A stretch of 64,000 nt of DNA, from the NCBI RefSeq assembly GCF_001274935.1, contig NZ_LILC01000013.1, forward strand, positions 434,001 to 498,000, written 5' to 3'. Under the pieces are notes generated by a model. That model saw only the letters and a program-made list of their open reading frames with translations. It was not told the origin of the DNA and ran no database searches. Origin of the DNA: Priestia koreensis. GTDB lineage: Bacteria; Bacillota; Bacilli; Bacillales; Bacillaceae_H. This document shows, piece by piece, positions 34,048-43,440 of the stretch. Both the position numbers and the translations under genes were made by a program. How positions within the stretch are numbered: the stretch's first letter is position 1; the number at the start of each line of letters is the position of its first letter.

Positions 34048-35052
34048 TCACCAGTTGTTCACTAGTACTATTTTTCCGATCGCCTTTCCTGATTCCAAAT
34101 GTTCATGCGCTTTGCTTACTTCGGTGATGGAGAACGTTTTAGCATCAACTAGTGGCTTCAGCTTACCTTCTTCGACGATTTGAGCGATCTGTCCAATTAT
34201 TTCGCCGTGAATATGACGCTGATCTTCATCGATGACTTTTAGCAGCATAAACGTGACGTGAAACGATAGTCCTTTTGAATGAAGAGGAGTTAGGTCATGC
34301 GTTGAACGAGCGGCGATGGTGACAACCGTTCCACTCAGCGCTGCGGCTTCAAAGGACGAGTCTAAATTCTTCCCGCCTACCGTATCAAAGATCACTTCAA
34401 AACCTTTTCCGTCTGTGTATTGATCCATATACTGTGAAACGGATTCTTCGCGGTAATTAATGCCTACATCAGCACCTAGCTTTTGACCTATTTCTAGCTT
34501 CTCTGTTGAAGATGCCGTCGTATACACGGTTGCTCCTGTCCATTTTGCGAGCTGAATCGCTACGTGCCCAACCCCACCTGTTGCACCGTGAATTAAAATA
34601 TGCTGATCTTTCTTCAGCTTCGCACGATCAAACAGCGATTCCCATGCGGTAATCGTGACAAGAGGTAGAGCCGCTGCCTCTTCCATTGAAAGACTTTTCG
34701 GCTTATGAGCAAGCAGCCGAGCATCTGCCAGCATATACTCAGCAAGTGCTCCACCTGTTCCTTTGAAGCCACCTGGACAGCCAAATACTTCATCACCGAC
34801 TCGAAATGCTGTGACACCTTCTCCGACCTCTGCCACAATTCCTGCTACGTCACCGTGAAGGACGGCTGGAAACTGAGGGGCAATCCCTGATACCGCTCCG
34901 CTTCGAATCTTCGTGTCAATTGGGTTTACGCTCGTTGCTTGTACATGAATGAGCACACACCCAGGCTCTACCTTCGGCTTTTCGATCTCTCTTTCTACGA
35001 ATACAGACGAATCTCCAAACTCTTCAATGACCATTGCTTTCATCGTTTCCAC
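34048..35052 (-). CDS. Zinc-independent MDR oxidoreductase (quinone reductase-like)
   Basis: A 334-residue medium-chain dehydrogenase/reductase with the N-terminal GroES-like fold (VLIHVQATSVNPIDTKIRSG) and the NADPH site ILIHGATGGVGHVAIQLAKWTGA. The catalytic-zinc cysteine and the structural-zinc four-cysteine loop are missing, so it belongs with the NADPH:quinone oxidoreductase group. AGGGAG precedes the ATG. Confidence 0.88.
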   Translation of the reverse strand: METMKAMVIEEFGDSSVFVEREIEKPKVEPGCVLIHVQATSVNPIDTKIRSGAVSGIAPQFPAVLHGDVAGIVAEVGEGVTAFRVGDEVFGCPGGFKGTGGALAEYMLADARLLAHKPKSLSMEEAAALPLVTITAWESLFDRAKLKKDQHILIHGATGGVGHVAIQLAKWTGATVYTTASSTEKLEIGQKLGADVGINYREESVSQYMDQYTDGKGFEVIFDTVGGKNLDSSFEAAALSGTVVTIAARSTHDLTPLHSKGLSFHVTFMLLKVIDEDQRHIHGEIIGQIAQIVEEGKLKPLVDAKTFSITEVSKAHEHLESGKAIGKIVLVNNW

Positions 35053-35122
35053 ACTCCCTCTGAATGAATACCTTTATCATCGCATAATCCGTACACTTTT
35101 CAAAAGAAAACGCCTACATTTC

Positions 35123-35257
35123 TCATTTTAATCCCTCTAAAAATTCATAGACTTCTTCATGTACTTGCTCACGTTCCTGATCTAAAGTAATGATGTGCCC
35201 CGACTGCTCATACCATTTTAACGTCTTCTTCTCAGTAGACGTTTGCTCATAGATCAT
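35123..35257 (-). pseudogene. C-terminal remnant of an Est30/YvaK-type carboxylesterase
   Basis: The 44 visible residues contain KTLKWYEQSGHIITLDQE, REQVHEEVYEFLE, which is the conserved end of Est30/YvaK carboxylesterases, including the catalytic histidine in SGH. The rest of the esterase, with the nucleophile GxSxG, is absent: stop codons lie directly upstream and the LysR gene begins to read 15 bases away. It is the leftover of a deletion. Confidence 0.75.
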
Positions 35258-35271
35258 TTCCTCACTTTCTT

Positions 35272-36171
35272 TTAGATTTTCTCCTTGTTTTCACTACGAT
35301 GCTTGCTGTAAGACAGAATGTATTCCTTAAATTTCTCCGCTACAGGTGAAAGATATTTTCCTTGGAGCCATCCCATCCCAATTTCACGTGTTGTATGGTT
35401 TTTCATTTTTACTTTCGTTATTTTTTGATGATCAAGTCCTTCCACATCAGGTAAAATCGATACACCTAACCCCGCACCAACAAAACCAGCAATCGTTGAC
35501 ACTTCTTCTCCCTCAAAAATAATCGTTGGCTTTACGTTCTCCTTTTCTAGGAGCTCATCGACGGTTAATCGGAGCGCATAGCCGCTTTTCAACAAAATAA
35601 ACGGCTCCTCAGCAATTTCTTTTAGGTCTACCTCATCACGTTCAGCGAGTGGATGTCCACTTGGAACAAATAAAAATAGATCCTCGCTCCACAATTTAAC
35701 CCAGTGAATCATTTTAGCCGGTTCAATGGCAGCGAACACGCACAAATCAAGCTCATTTGTCTTTAGTTTTTCGAGAAGCCAATAGGAATGATTTTGCTGA
35801 AGCTGAAACTGAACCTTGGGATAATGCTGTCGAAAAGAAGCCAGTAAATCAGGTACAAAAAAAGCGCCCAGCGTATGTAAAAATCCAAACGATATCTCCC
35901 CTTGATCCGGCTGCAAGAGTTGCTGAATTTCCTTCTTTCCTTTTTCGTATTCGTTGATCATGGCGTCTACTCTTTTTAAAAACATCTGTCCATACTTATT
36001 AAGCTTAATGACTCTTCCTTGCCGATCAAACAACTGCACGTTTAGATGGCTTTCTAATCGTGCAATGGACCTACTTAAGGCAGGCTGTGAAATTGATAAT
36101 ACATCTGCCGCCTTGGTCATATGCTCCATTCGTGCAAGCGTTTGAAAATACTCCAACTGCTCCCATTCCAT
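35272..36171 (-). CDS. LysR-family transcriptional regulator
   Basis: A 299-residue LysR protein: N-terminal winged helix (LEYFQTLARMEHMTKAADVL, SISQPALSRSIARLESHL) and a substrate-binding domain from about residue 90. There is no divergent partner gene; the neighbours are bcrC upstream and the esterase remnant downstream. Its original target may have been the lost esterase, which is inference from position. Confidence 0.9.
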   Translation of the reverse strand: MEWEQLEYFQTLARMEHMTKAADVLSISQPALSRSIARLESHLNVQLFDRQGRVIKLNKYGQMFLKRVDAMINEYEKGKKEIQQLLQPDQGEISFGFLHTLGAFFVPDLLASFRQHYPKVQFQLQQNHSYWLLEKLKTNELDLCVFAAIEPAKMIHWVKLWSEDLFLFVPSGHPLAERDEVDLKEIAEEPFILLKSGYALRLTVDELLEKENVKPTIIFEGEEVSTIAGFVGAGLGVSILPDVEGLDHQKITKVKMKNHTTREIGMGWLQGKYLSPVAEKFKEYILSYSKHRSENKEKI

Positions 36172-36245
36172 TTTGTCTCCCCCTTTTAATTACAAAAACG
36201 CATAGTATATGTATTAATTATGTTCTGTATAACATGATTCTTCAA

Positions 36246-36283
36246 TAAAAAAGTCCGCAACTAGTATCGTTACGGACTTTTTT
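36246..36283 (-). terminator. Terminator of bcrC
   Basis: AAAAAAGTCCG (36247-36257) pairs with CGGACTTTTTTT (36273-36284); on the minus strand a T-run follows. It begins at the bcrC stop. Confidence 0.8.
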
Positions 36284-36862
36284 TCACATATTATGACGTG
36301 ATGTTCCTTTTTTCACTCCAACTATTCGCTCATAAATAAAGACGATTTTTCGAATAAATGGATCAAGCAGTTTGGAGCTTTTCATGACAACGATCGCTAA
36401 AAGAATCGAAACAATGATTGAGCCAAGTACATCAAATGGGTAATGAACGCCTACCCAAACTCTTGAGAGTCCGACAAGTGCTGCAAAAATAATCGCGACT
36501 GTTCCGATGCGACGATGGCGTAGCCAAAGAATGAATGCGATTGAAAAAGCTCCTGTCGTATGATCACTTGGAAATGAAGCATCTGCTGCATGAGAAATTA
36601 ACGGTTGGACATTGTGGGTAACAAATGGCCGCGGCTCGTAGTAGATATGAGAAATGAGGATATTCACAATAATGCCAATCACTCCGCCTATACCTGCGTA
36701 TAATACGCTTTTCCGGTGCTTTGTTTTACCTGCAACCCAGATAAATAAAAGCATGATTGCTAAAATAGCGATGGCACCTTTTGTACAAAAAATCATAAAG
36801 TTGTCTAGCAGCTCGGAATGACCCGAAAAACCATGAATCCATTTGTAAAGCTCGTAGTTCAC
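36284..36862 (-). CDS. bcrC: Undecaprenyl-diphosphatase BcrC
   Basis: A 192-residue PAP2 membrane phosphatase. The three motifs are intact: EPRPFVTHN, SFPSDHTTGAF (PSxxH) and SRVWVGVHYPFDVLGS. The N-terminus MNYELYKWIHGFSGHSELLD matches BcrC (YwoA). It recycles the lipid carrier for cell-wall synthesis at the outer membrane face and gives bacitracin resistance. In B. subtilis it is under ECF sigma factors. Here the 36863-36960 region has a weak ECF-like pair (TGCAAC-N17-CGTT, minus strand) and an ACGTAG/CTACGT dyad. Confidence 0.9.
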   Translation of the reverse strand: MNYELYKWIHGFSGHSELLDNFMIFCTKGAIAILAIMLLFIWVAGKTKHRKSVLYAGIGGVIGIIVNILISHIYYEPRPFVTHNVQPLISHAADASFPSDHTTGAFSIAFILWLRHRRIGTVAIIFAALVGLSRVWVGVHYPFDVLGSIIVSILLAIVVMKSSKLLDPFIRKIVFIYERIVGVKKGTSRHNM

Positions 36863-37317
36863 TTATAACGCCTTCTTTCTGTTTCAAATCTCTCTGTCAT
36901 AACGTAGCTTCCTACGTCATTGTTGCACTTTTTATACAACCTATTTTTTATATTCAAGTTGTCATTATACGTTTCTATGGTTTTTTTTGCAATTCATAAC
37001 CAATGTTCTGATAAATGAATGACTTCTCTTTCCTCATTGATCACTTCCTATTATTTATGCCTACCTTCTACTCACGACAACTTTTCTTACCCTTATACCG
37101 TAAATGATTATCCTTACAAAGCCATAAGCAAATGACTAATTTTACATTAAAATTGAATGAACATTTTTTAATCATTCATTTCCCCACTATTTTTCTCCTA
37201 GTTCAATATCTTGTCCTACCAGCTATCCTGTGCTGATAAATCTACTAAATTGATCACTTCGTCTATCACCAAAAGAACGGTTAGCGCATCTAATAGAGTA
37301 TAAGGTGGTGAAGAGAA
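36863..37317. other. 455-bp AT-rich intergenic region without a gene
   Basis: This gap lies between the divergent bcrC and spore-coat-like genes. Apart from the bcrC promoter region (about 36880-36960) and a possible late-sporulation promoter at its right end, I see nothing in it. Confidence 0.5.
37268..37295 (+). promoter_or_regulatory. Possible SigK-type promoter
   Basis: ACC (37268-37270), 16 bases, CATCTAATA (37287-37295) against the SigK pattern mACm and CATANNNTA. It ends 22 bases before the start of the coat-like gene. Confidence 0.35.
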
Positions 37318-37569
37318 ATGAACCGAAAAAGATGCCATGATAACGATAAGAAAAAAGTCGTGTATTGTGATCCAGAGTATATCGTGTGTGATACGTATAC
37401 TGAGAAAGAAGTTATCTATGTTCACCCTATTAAACGCATCAACCGAGAACACATTCGCTACGTACCACGTCACGTATACGAAGAAGAAACCATTAACGAA
37501 ATTATCGATCCAGGCGAGCCAGACGGTTGTAAAGACTGTCACCATAAACGTCGCAGAGGCCGCTGGTAA
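37318..37569 (+). CDS. Probable spore coat protein, 83 aa
   Basis: A small, very basic and tyrosine/histidine/valine-rich protein: KKVVYCDPEYIVCDTYTEKE, VHPIKRINREHIRYVPRHVY and a C-terminal CKDCHHKRRRGRW. The composition and the HPIKRINREH stretch recall CotD-like coat proteins. AAGGTGG stands upstream, and a possible SigK promoter precedes it. The family call is by composition. Confidence 0.55.
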   Translation: MNRKRCHDNDKKKVVYCDPEYIVCDTYTEKEVIYVHPIKRINREHIRYVPRHVYEEETINEIIDPGEPDGCKDCHHKRRRGRW

Positions 37570-37608
37570 GCTGAATACGCTATCGATATGAAATGCTTAC
37601 TTGCAGAA

Positions 37609-37640
37609 ACACCCCCTAGTCTTCACTAGGGGGTGATTTG
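37609..37640. terminator. Terminator between convergent genes
   Basis: An 11-bp perfect stem CACCCCCTAGT / ACTAGGGGGTG with loop CTTC, followed by ATTTGTT. Confidence 0.8.
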
Positions 37641-37643
37641 TTG

Positions 37644-38201
37644 TTAGTCTGAAAGATGTAACACTTTATACATCGTTATGCCTTGTGATAGAGCGATATC
37701 TGGTTTTTCCTTGTAAAAACAAAATTGACTATACCCCCACTTGTCGGGATTGTAGATGACCATTTCTCCTAGCGCCTTTTCTCCACTCTTCACATACGAG
37801 GTTACCAGTGGAAATGTAGCTTGCTTTAAAGAGGTGCTTTCTTTAATAACCCCTTCATACTCCACTACGTATCCGCTCATGGCAATATTTTGCTTCAGGT
37901 CGCTCTTCAGTGGCACACCAATCTCGATAGACTGCCAGCCAAATGAATCTAGAATGTTATCGTAAAACCCTTCATAAATAAACGTGTTCATTCCTTCATG
38001 ATCTTCCCAAAGATAAAAAGGTGCATAGGAATTCATCTTACTCCCGTCTATTCCTTTTTCAGTCGTTAAATAGGCTTTCAGCTTTAATCCAGGAAACCCA
38101 TCCGTTTTATGTCCGTTATGTTCGACTCGCTTTACGATCTCTTGCATATCGTATTCATCAGGTAAAGAGATTTTATATCGCATGGCAATCATTGCATTCA
38201 C
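37644..38201 (-). CDS. DUF4865 protein
   Basis: A 185-residue soluble protein with MRYKISLPDEYDMQEIVKRV, DGFPGLKLKAYL, NSYAPFYLWEDHEGMNTF, the signature of DUF4865, an alpha/beta-barrel-like family without an established activity. It is divergent from a LysR regulator, the arrangement usual for this family, and the two share an operator candidate (38273-38295). Confidence 0.8.
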   Translation of the reverse strand: MNAMIAMRYKISLPDEYDMQEIVKRVEHNGHKTDGFPGLKLKAYLTTEKGIDGSKMNSYAPFYLWEDHEGMNTFIYEGFYDNILDSFGWQSIEIGVPLKSDLKQNIAMSGYVVEYEGVIKESTSLKQATFPLVTSYVKSGEKALGEMVIYNPDKWGYSQFCFYKEKPDIALSQGITMYKVLHLSD

Positions 38202-38272
38202 TCACTTTCTATTTTGGTCTCTTTTAGCATAATGCAGCATCGCTTTTTGATAAAATAGGTGTAAATGATGAC

Positions 38273-38295
38273 TGCTATCATTTATACTGATAGCA
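38273..38295. promoter_or_regulatory. Inverted repeat between DUF4865 and LysR genes
   Basis: TGCTATCA-N7-TGATAGCA, perfect 8-base arms, 19 bases before the LysR start. This is a typical LysR-type site and fits autoregulation plus control of the DUF4865 gene. Confidence 0.6.
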
Positions 38296-38313
38296 ATAAA
38301 AGGAGCGAATGAA

Positions 38314-39123
38314 ATGGAACTACAAGATTTAGAAATTTTTCGTGCCGTTGTCACTCACGGAACGATGAGCAGAGCGGCAAAAGCACTAGGATATGTACAG
38401 CCTCATATTACAGATCGTATTAAGCGCCTTGAAGAAGACGTTCATTCTCCACTTTTCGAACGAACTAATCGAGGGGTTTTACTTTTACCGCCTGGTGAAG
38501 TACTCTTAGAGTACGCAAATCGCATTTTACAGTTGGTTGAAGAAGCAAAGGATCAAATTCATCAGCAGGAACAGATCCACCGTATTGCTACTTCCCCATC
38601 CATTTTATCTGCCTATTTGCGTAGTCGTATTCGTGCTCAATTGAGCGACTATGATATTTATGAGCACCCCACTCAACGGCTGAAATCTCTTCTCACAAAT
38701 GGTGATGTTGATCTCGTTATCACCTATAGTATGTATACCGATCCATCACTAGAAATTATTCATCAAACAAGCTTAACAACCGGATTAATAGCTGCACATC
38801 AACATGTGGATGTGACTAAAGAATGTTTCTTCGTCAGTCATGATCCCGAATGTCCATTTCGGAACCACACGCTTCAATACATGCAGAAGGAGAAGATTTC
38901 CGTCACCCAACTAAAACAAATCGATTCCTACTCGTTCATTGAAGAACTTGTCGAACAAGGACAAGGTGTCGCATTTTTACCCGTTCAACATCGCCAATTA
39001 CAAGTAGTAGAAACGATTCCACTACAAGAAGTCCCAATTTATATGTATACACGTCAGGGATCTCACACTTCTCTCCCTGATGAATGGCTACAACATGACT
39101 CTGGCACATTACCAAAAAAATAG
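38314..39123 (+). CDS. LysR-family transcriptional regulator (short)
   Basis: A 269-residue LysR protein, 25-30 residues shorter than usual. The winged helix is intact (LEIFRAVVTHGTMSRAAKAL, YVQPHITDRIKRLEEDV); the effector domain is compact. AAGGAG lies upstream. It probably controls the divergent DUF4865 gene. Confidence 0.88.
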   Translation: MELQDLEIFRAVVTHGTMSRAAKALGYVQPHITDRIKRLEEDVHSPLFERTNRGVLLLPPGEVLLEYANRILQLVEEAKDQIHQQEQIHRIATSPSILSAYLRSRIRAQLSDYDIYEHPTQRLKSLLTNGDVDLVITYSMYTDPSLEIIHQTSLTTGLIAAHQHVDVTKECFFVSHDPECPFRNHTLQYMQKEKISVTQLKQIDSYSFIEELVEQGQGVAFLPVQHRQLQVVETIPLQEVPIYMYTRQGSHTSLPDEWLQHDSGTLPKK

Positions 39124-39193
39124 TAGTGAAAAAGTCCTGTTAATGAATTATAATATGAGCACTATTATTGTTTTTTTCATGGAGGAGACCGAC

Positions 39194-40024
39194 ATGCATC
39201 GTAATAAAACCTTGCATTCCTTTTTACTTAGTAAAGCCAAACAGCTAACGGAAGAATGGTATGCTTCTTTAAACAAAAACGACCCAACAGGTGTCTATTC
39301 TTCAACAAACCCTGCCATTATCGAGAATTTAAAGGGGCAAAACTTTGAATTTCACTTGCATCTTTGCGAAATATTCATTTTAGAAAAAGACGCTTTTTTT
39401 AAGAAATTTCAGCCGTGGATAGAGAAAGTAGCGAAAGATCCAGAGCATCAAAGTACGCCTATTCATTTCATTCTTCGCGAGTTTATGAGAACGAGAGAGC
39501 AATATTTTGGCTTTTTAGAAGAATTCGCTACTCTTCATCCTGATGTTACGGCTGATCAGCTCAAAACATGGGAGCGCCTTATTACGCAAACATTTGACGA
39601 AGCGATTCTTCGTTTTGCAGAAGAAACGCATAACATGGCTTCCTTAAAGCTTGAAGCCCAGCAGGAAATGATTAATGAGCTGAGTTCTCCTGTTATTAGC
39701 TTAAAAGATCATTATACGGCTCTCCTTCCACTTGTAGGAGATATCGACACTGCCCGTGCAAAAATGATTTTAGAAAAAACGCTCGAGCAATGTTCGAAAA
39801 TGCGCGTAACACGGTTATATATTGATCTGTCTGGTGTTATCATTATCGACACAATGGTCGCTCACCAACTGTTTCAGCTTATCGATGCGCTGCGCTTGAT
39901 TGGCGTTGAAACGATTCTGTCAGGTATTCGTGCTGAGATTGCGCAAACGGCTGTTCAGCTAGGTCTTTCTTTTGATAAGGTCATTACAAAAGCTAGCCTT
40001 TCTCAAGCCTTGACGGTGGAATAA
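39194..40024 (+). CDS. RsbR-family stressosome protein (paralog 1)
   Basis: A 276-residue protein with an N-terminal globin-like helical module (residues 1-150) and a C-terminal STAS domain (about 160-272). At the two positions that correspond to phosphothreonines 171 and 205 of RsbRA it has threonine (IIIDTMVAHQL) and serine (ILSGIRAEI). It should form part of the stressosome with RsbS and RsbT, controlling SigB; those genes are not here. I start at ATG 39194 behind GGAGGAG. A close paralog lies at 52456-53289. Confidence 0.88.
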   Translation: MHRNKTLHSFLLSKAKQLTEEWYASLNKNDPTGVYSSTNPAIIENLKGQNFEFHLHLCEIFILEKDAFFKKFQPWIEKVAKDPEHQSTPIHFILREFMRTREQYFGFLEEFATLHPDVTADQLKTWERLITQTFDEAILRFAEETHNMASLKLEAQQEMINELSSPVISLKDHYTALLPLVGDIDTARAKMILEKTLEQCSKMRVTRLYIDLSGVIIIDTMVAHQLFQLIDALRLIGVETILSGIRAEIAQTAVQLGLSFDKVITKASLSQALTVE

Positions 40025-40079
40025 GCCTTCCACTAAAAGAACACCATCCTTAAAAAAGTGTTACGTAATACAACTAGTA

Positions 40080-40123
40080 GTACACCACTCAGACAATAAA
40101 AAAGATGAATGGTGTACTTTTTT
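40080..40123 (+). terminator. Terminator of RsbR paralog 1
   Basis: GTACACCA pairs with TGGTGTAC (40110-40117), followed by TTTTTT. Confidence 0.75.
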
Positions 40124-40227
40124 ATGTAAATCACTCCCTCAATAAAGAAATGAGAGTCCTACCACCTATTAATAAAATGTACTTACGAAGAAAGAGTTTT
40201 AAGAGGATAATGACTGCGTATAAAAAT

Positions 40228-40254
40228 AAAACACCAAAGGAATCTTGGTGTTTT
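40228..40254. terminator. Additional terminator-like hairpin
   Basis: AAAACACCAA pairs with TTGGTGTTTT around a 7-base loop, in the gap between RsbR paralog 1 and the chemoreceptor gene. Confidence 0.6.
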
Positions 40255-40281
40255 TAAAATAGGTGGCGAAAAATTAGAAGC

Positions 40282-40322
40282 AAAAGAACATTTCTGACAA
40301 CCGTATTGGAGTATGTTCTTTT
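40282..40322. terminator. Terminator of the FIST-chemoreceptor operon
   Basis: AAAAGAACAT (40282-40291) pairs with ATGTTCTTTT (40313-40322), 13 bases past the chemoreceptor stop. Confidence 0.75.
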
Positions 40323-40334
40323 TTTTGTTTATCG

Positions 40335-41318
40335 TCATAACTCTCCTTTTTTTATTGCTTCTAAAAGGAACGTTAATTGAGTGATATATGAGAACGTTTC
40401 TGTGGAGAACACAAACTTATCCTGAGAAAAGAGGTGTAATTCTTTAATGCGGGAATTGTTGCTTAAAAACCCGTCCAACACCACATCTAGCTTTTGAGAA
40501 TATGTTGTAATCTCTGCTAGGGTCATAACAGTAGATTTTTTGATTTCCTGCATTTTCTCATTTAGTTCTTCTTGAGAAGAATAGATTTTACTAAAATAGT
40601 TCCTAGTGTCATCTGTCATAGATTTAGTTGACTCAATATCATCCATACGTTCTTTTACATCCTCAGACAAACCGGATACCTGTGAAATAATCGTCTGAAC
40701 TTTCCCCTTAATCTCAACGAGTGCCCCTTTACTTTGATCAGCTAATTTACGAACTTCGTCCGCCACTACTGCAAATCCACGACCATGCTCACCCGCACGC
40801 GCTGCTTCAATACTAGCATTCAAAGCCAAGAGATTCGTTTGTTCCGCAATAGCTTCTATTACATTAGCAAAATTAGAAATTTCTTTTGATTCCTTTTGCA
40901 AATGAACAATCGTGTGCTCAAATTCCTTAAAAACATTTTTGATGTAATCCATTTGTTGAGTAAGAGAATGAATACTTTCATATCCTTCTTGAACCAATAT
41001 AATATTACTTAAACTTTTTTCTCCTACTTCACTCGTGATGACATTAATCGTTTGTGTCGTTTCTATAATTTGCTGAATATTGTCTGCCGTTTTTTCAAGT
41101 TCTTTACTTTGTTCTTCCATGCTTGTCTGAACCTTAGAAACGTATTCTGTGATTTGACTATCTTTTTGTGAGTTTTTATGACTTCCCTCCTTTAACAACC
41201 CTAATAGATCCTCTACGCCCTTTATAACCATTTCGTATTCCTCTTGATTTAAACGTTTGGCAGATTCTCTTATTTGTTCTTCTACATTTTTCTGTTTAAA
41301 CAACGATAGTAAATCCAT
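40335..41318 (-). CDS. Soluble methyl-accepting chemotaxis protein
   Basis: A 327-residue receptor without membrane segments or HAMP domain. The signalling hairpin [40 protein letters not shown] lies around residues 150-190 (a gap is inserted in the quote). The N-terminal 60 residues are helical and charged, and the last 60 form a small separate domain. It starts 14 bases after the FIST gene, so it probably relays FIST input to CheA. GGGGAAAG precedes the ATG. Confidence 0.88.
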   Translation of the reverse strand: MDLLSLFKQKNVEEQIRESAKRLNQEEYEMVIKGVEDLLGLLKEGSHKNSQKDSQITEYVSKVQTSMEEQSKELEKTADNIQQIIETTQTINVITSEVGEKSLSNIILVQEGYESIHSLTQQMDYIKNVFKEFEHTIVHLQKESKEISNFANVIEAIAEQTNLLALNASIEAARAGEHGRGFAVVADEVRKLADQSKGALVEIKGKVQTIISQVSGLSEDVKERMDDIESTKSMTDDTRNYFSKIYSSQEELNEKMQEIKKSTVMTLAEITTYSQKLDVVLDGFLSNNSRIKELHLFSQDKFVFSTETFSYITQLTFLLEAIKKGEL

Positions 41319-41332
41319 TTCTTTCCCCGTTC

Positions 41333-42469
41333 CTATTTCCGTTTTCCAAAGCCTAATAGAATCATTGTCTGATTTAATTGCGTTTTATTTAATTGCTCAC
41401 CATAACTTGAGAAACCAGATAGGTTAGGCAATTGACTCATTTCACGATTTAGGTCCGTGGTTAGTTTTTGATTCTGAAACTGTAGCTTGCGTAGAATACA
41501 GTTAACAGCCAATACACCCTCTAAATGCGCAAATCCCTCCTTAAAGTGCCGAATAGATGCCCTTACTGTTTCCACTACCTTTTTCGGTTCCAATATCTCC
41601 ACTATAGAATCTTGAAACAACTGACAATAAAATTGAATAGAACCGTCTCCATTCACTTGAAACGGTGAAGCGATCCAAATTTGGTCGTCAATATTACGCC
41701 CTAATGGATTCGTCATAAAATAGTGAGTCAACTGACTTTCAGAAATACCCAATAGACGTGCGTATTCATCAGAAGCTTTACGACCATTAAACTCATACAC
41801 AACACGACTTTCCGTATTCGCTTTTGTGATTTTTAACTGCTTGCCTGTGCTTTGAAATATGTTTTCTTTATAGATTTGAATATCGTCTGTCGTTTTGACA
41901 AATACCACAGCCCCAGCTTTACTAGAAACCTCGCCATTCACCGAAACATTTGTCTCCACAAACTTAGCATCATCCCCTGCTGTACCTCCAAACAAAGGAA
42001 AACCCTCATGTGGAAAAATAGAATTCACAATAGAAAGCATACGCTCTTCAGCAGCAATTAAACCGTTCGGAAACACCAATCCTAGGCCTTGTTTTTCGAT
42101 CAATCGCGATTTTCGATCGATTCCTACTCTCTCAGCAGCTTGAATGAGTTCCTCTCGATAAAGAATTGGATATTTTTCAATATTATCCATCAAAACTGCT
42201 TGCGCTTTAAACTCACTTCCTGAAAAGGAAAGAGCAGATAAACTATTTTCAGAAAATCCGTCTTTGTTTATTTCTCCAACTGTCGTGAGACCTACCACTT
42301 CCGTACGAGGAAAATACTGAGCAAAAAGGCATGATAATTCGTTAAAATCATACACGGTACTTGCAAAATACAAAATAAGTTTAGAAGAATCTGATAGTTG
42401 ATGCTTAACTTCTTCGAATGCTTCTTTCGTAACTCTTTTTTGAGTACTAACTGATTGAATAGCTACCAA
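41333..42469 (-). CDS. FIST-domain signal-sensing protein
   Basis: A 378-residue protein with the N-terminal FIST domain ([47 protein letters not shown]) and the FIST_C domain ([24 protein letters not shown]). FIST domains are thought to bind small ligands such as amino acids. I start at TTG 42469, 7 bases after AAAGGTGG; a TTG at 42511 lacks a ribosome binding site. It is the first gene of a two-gene operon with the soluble chemoreceptor. Confidence 0.85.
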   Translation of the reverse strand: MVAIQSVSTQKRVTKEAFEEVKHQLSDSSKLILYFASTVYDFNELSCLFAQYFPRTEVVGLTTVGEINKDGFSENSLSALSFSGSEFKAQAVLMDNIEKYPILYREELIQAAERVGIDRKSRLIEKQGLGLVFPNGLIAAEERMLSIVNSIFPHEGFPLFGGTAGDDAKFVETNVSVNGEVSSKAGAVVFVKTTDDIQIYKENIFQSTGKQLKITKANTESRVVYEFNGRKASDEYARLLGISESQLTHYFMTNPLGRNIDDQIWIASPFQVNGDGSIQFYCQLFQDSIVEILEPKKVVETVRASIRHFKEGFAHLEGVLAVNCILRKLQFQNQKLTTDLNREMSQLPNLSGFSSYGEQLNKTQLNQTMILLGFGKRK

Positions 42470-42768
42470 TAGAATTCCACCTTTATTTACTTCAACAATA
42501 AATCCCACCAAATAGTACCAGATTATAAATGGACATATGTAAAACGTTCGTTCACAAGAAAAGTAGTAGTCGATTTTGTATTATGTTGAATTATTCCTTG
42601 GAAAAATACCGTGATTTGTTCTGTCGTATCTATTATAGAACGCACATAAACGGTAAATCGCCTTCTCTCAGGATATCATGGGTATTTTGTCACAGGCAAG
42701 AAATACCTATCTCAAAGAATAAAAGAGATGATTGGCTCTCCTTACTGAACCAACCATCCCTTTCCTTT

Positions 42769-43284
42769 TTAATGTCCTTCTTTCATCGCATCCGCTTTTG
42801 TTTTATGAACGGTTCCTTTTGCATGCTGCGGCGGCGCATAAATCGAATATAATTTCAGCGGCTCATTTCCTGTATTCACTACATTATGCCACGTTCCTGC
42901 TGGTACCATAATCGCCGAGTCGTCAAACACCTTGCGCTGGAAGTTTAGCTGATTTTTCACTTTGCCCATTTTCACAATTCCTTGACCTTGCTCAATACGT
43001 AAAAACTGGTCAACAGTTGGATGAATTTCAAGTCCAATGTCCTCGCCAGGATTAATACTCATTAACGTTACTTGCAAATGATTTCCTGTCCATATAGTTG
43101 TACGGTAATTTTGATTTTGTTTCGCTGCTTTATTAATATTTACTACATACGGGGAGGGTCCATAATCTTGCCCCCCCTGCTTGCTTCTAGGATCATAAGG
43201 ATATGCGTATTGAATATACTGCCTGCTGTCATAATAACCCGTTGGGACTGTGTAATACGGATAGTAATATGGAATGTAATACAT
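42769..43284 (-). CDS. Cupin-domain protein with tyrosine-rich N-terminus
   Basis: A 171-residue protein. Residues 1-40 are tyrosine/proline-rich (MYYIPYYYPYYTVPTGYYD). A cupin follows, with metal-site histidines and glutamate in IGLEIHPTVDQFLRIEQGQG and VPAGTWHNVVNTG. The C-terminus is basic. The tyrosine-rich tail suggests a spore-surface or cross-linked protein. The reaction is unknown. Confidence 0.78.
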   Translation of the reverse strand: MYYIPYYYPYYTVPTGYYDSRQYIQYAYPYDPRSKQGGQDYGPSPYVVNINKAAKQNQNYRTTIWTGNHLQVTLMSINPGEDIGLEIHPTVDQFLRIEQGQGIVKMGKVKNQLNFQRKVFDDSAIMVPAGTWHNVVNTGNEPLKLYSIYAPPQHAKGTVHKTKADAMKEGH

Positions 43285-43389
43285 AAGCTTCCTGCCCTTC
43301 TACATCTTTGTATAGTGTTATCCTATGTAAGAGGGCTAGGCTATGTAACGTTGTTCTCTACGTAATCGTACATATTCGATAAGACGCAA

Positions 43390-43425
43390 AAAGAGTCTTC
43401 ACTTTTAAAAAAGGAACACTCTTTT
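43390..43425 (-). terminator. Terminator-like hairpin
   Basis: AAAAAGAGT and ACTCTTTT arms enclose about 20 bases, just past the stop of the 43441-43956 gene. Confidence 0.5.
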
Positions 43426-43440
43426 CATGGATTTTATCGG

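Noticed and set aside
37216..37545. Minus-strand 109-codon frame overlapping the spore-coat-like gene
   Set aside because: It mirrors the plus-strand gene at 37318-37569, has no ribosome binding site and shows an antisense-type composition.
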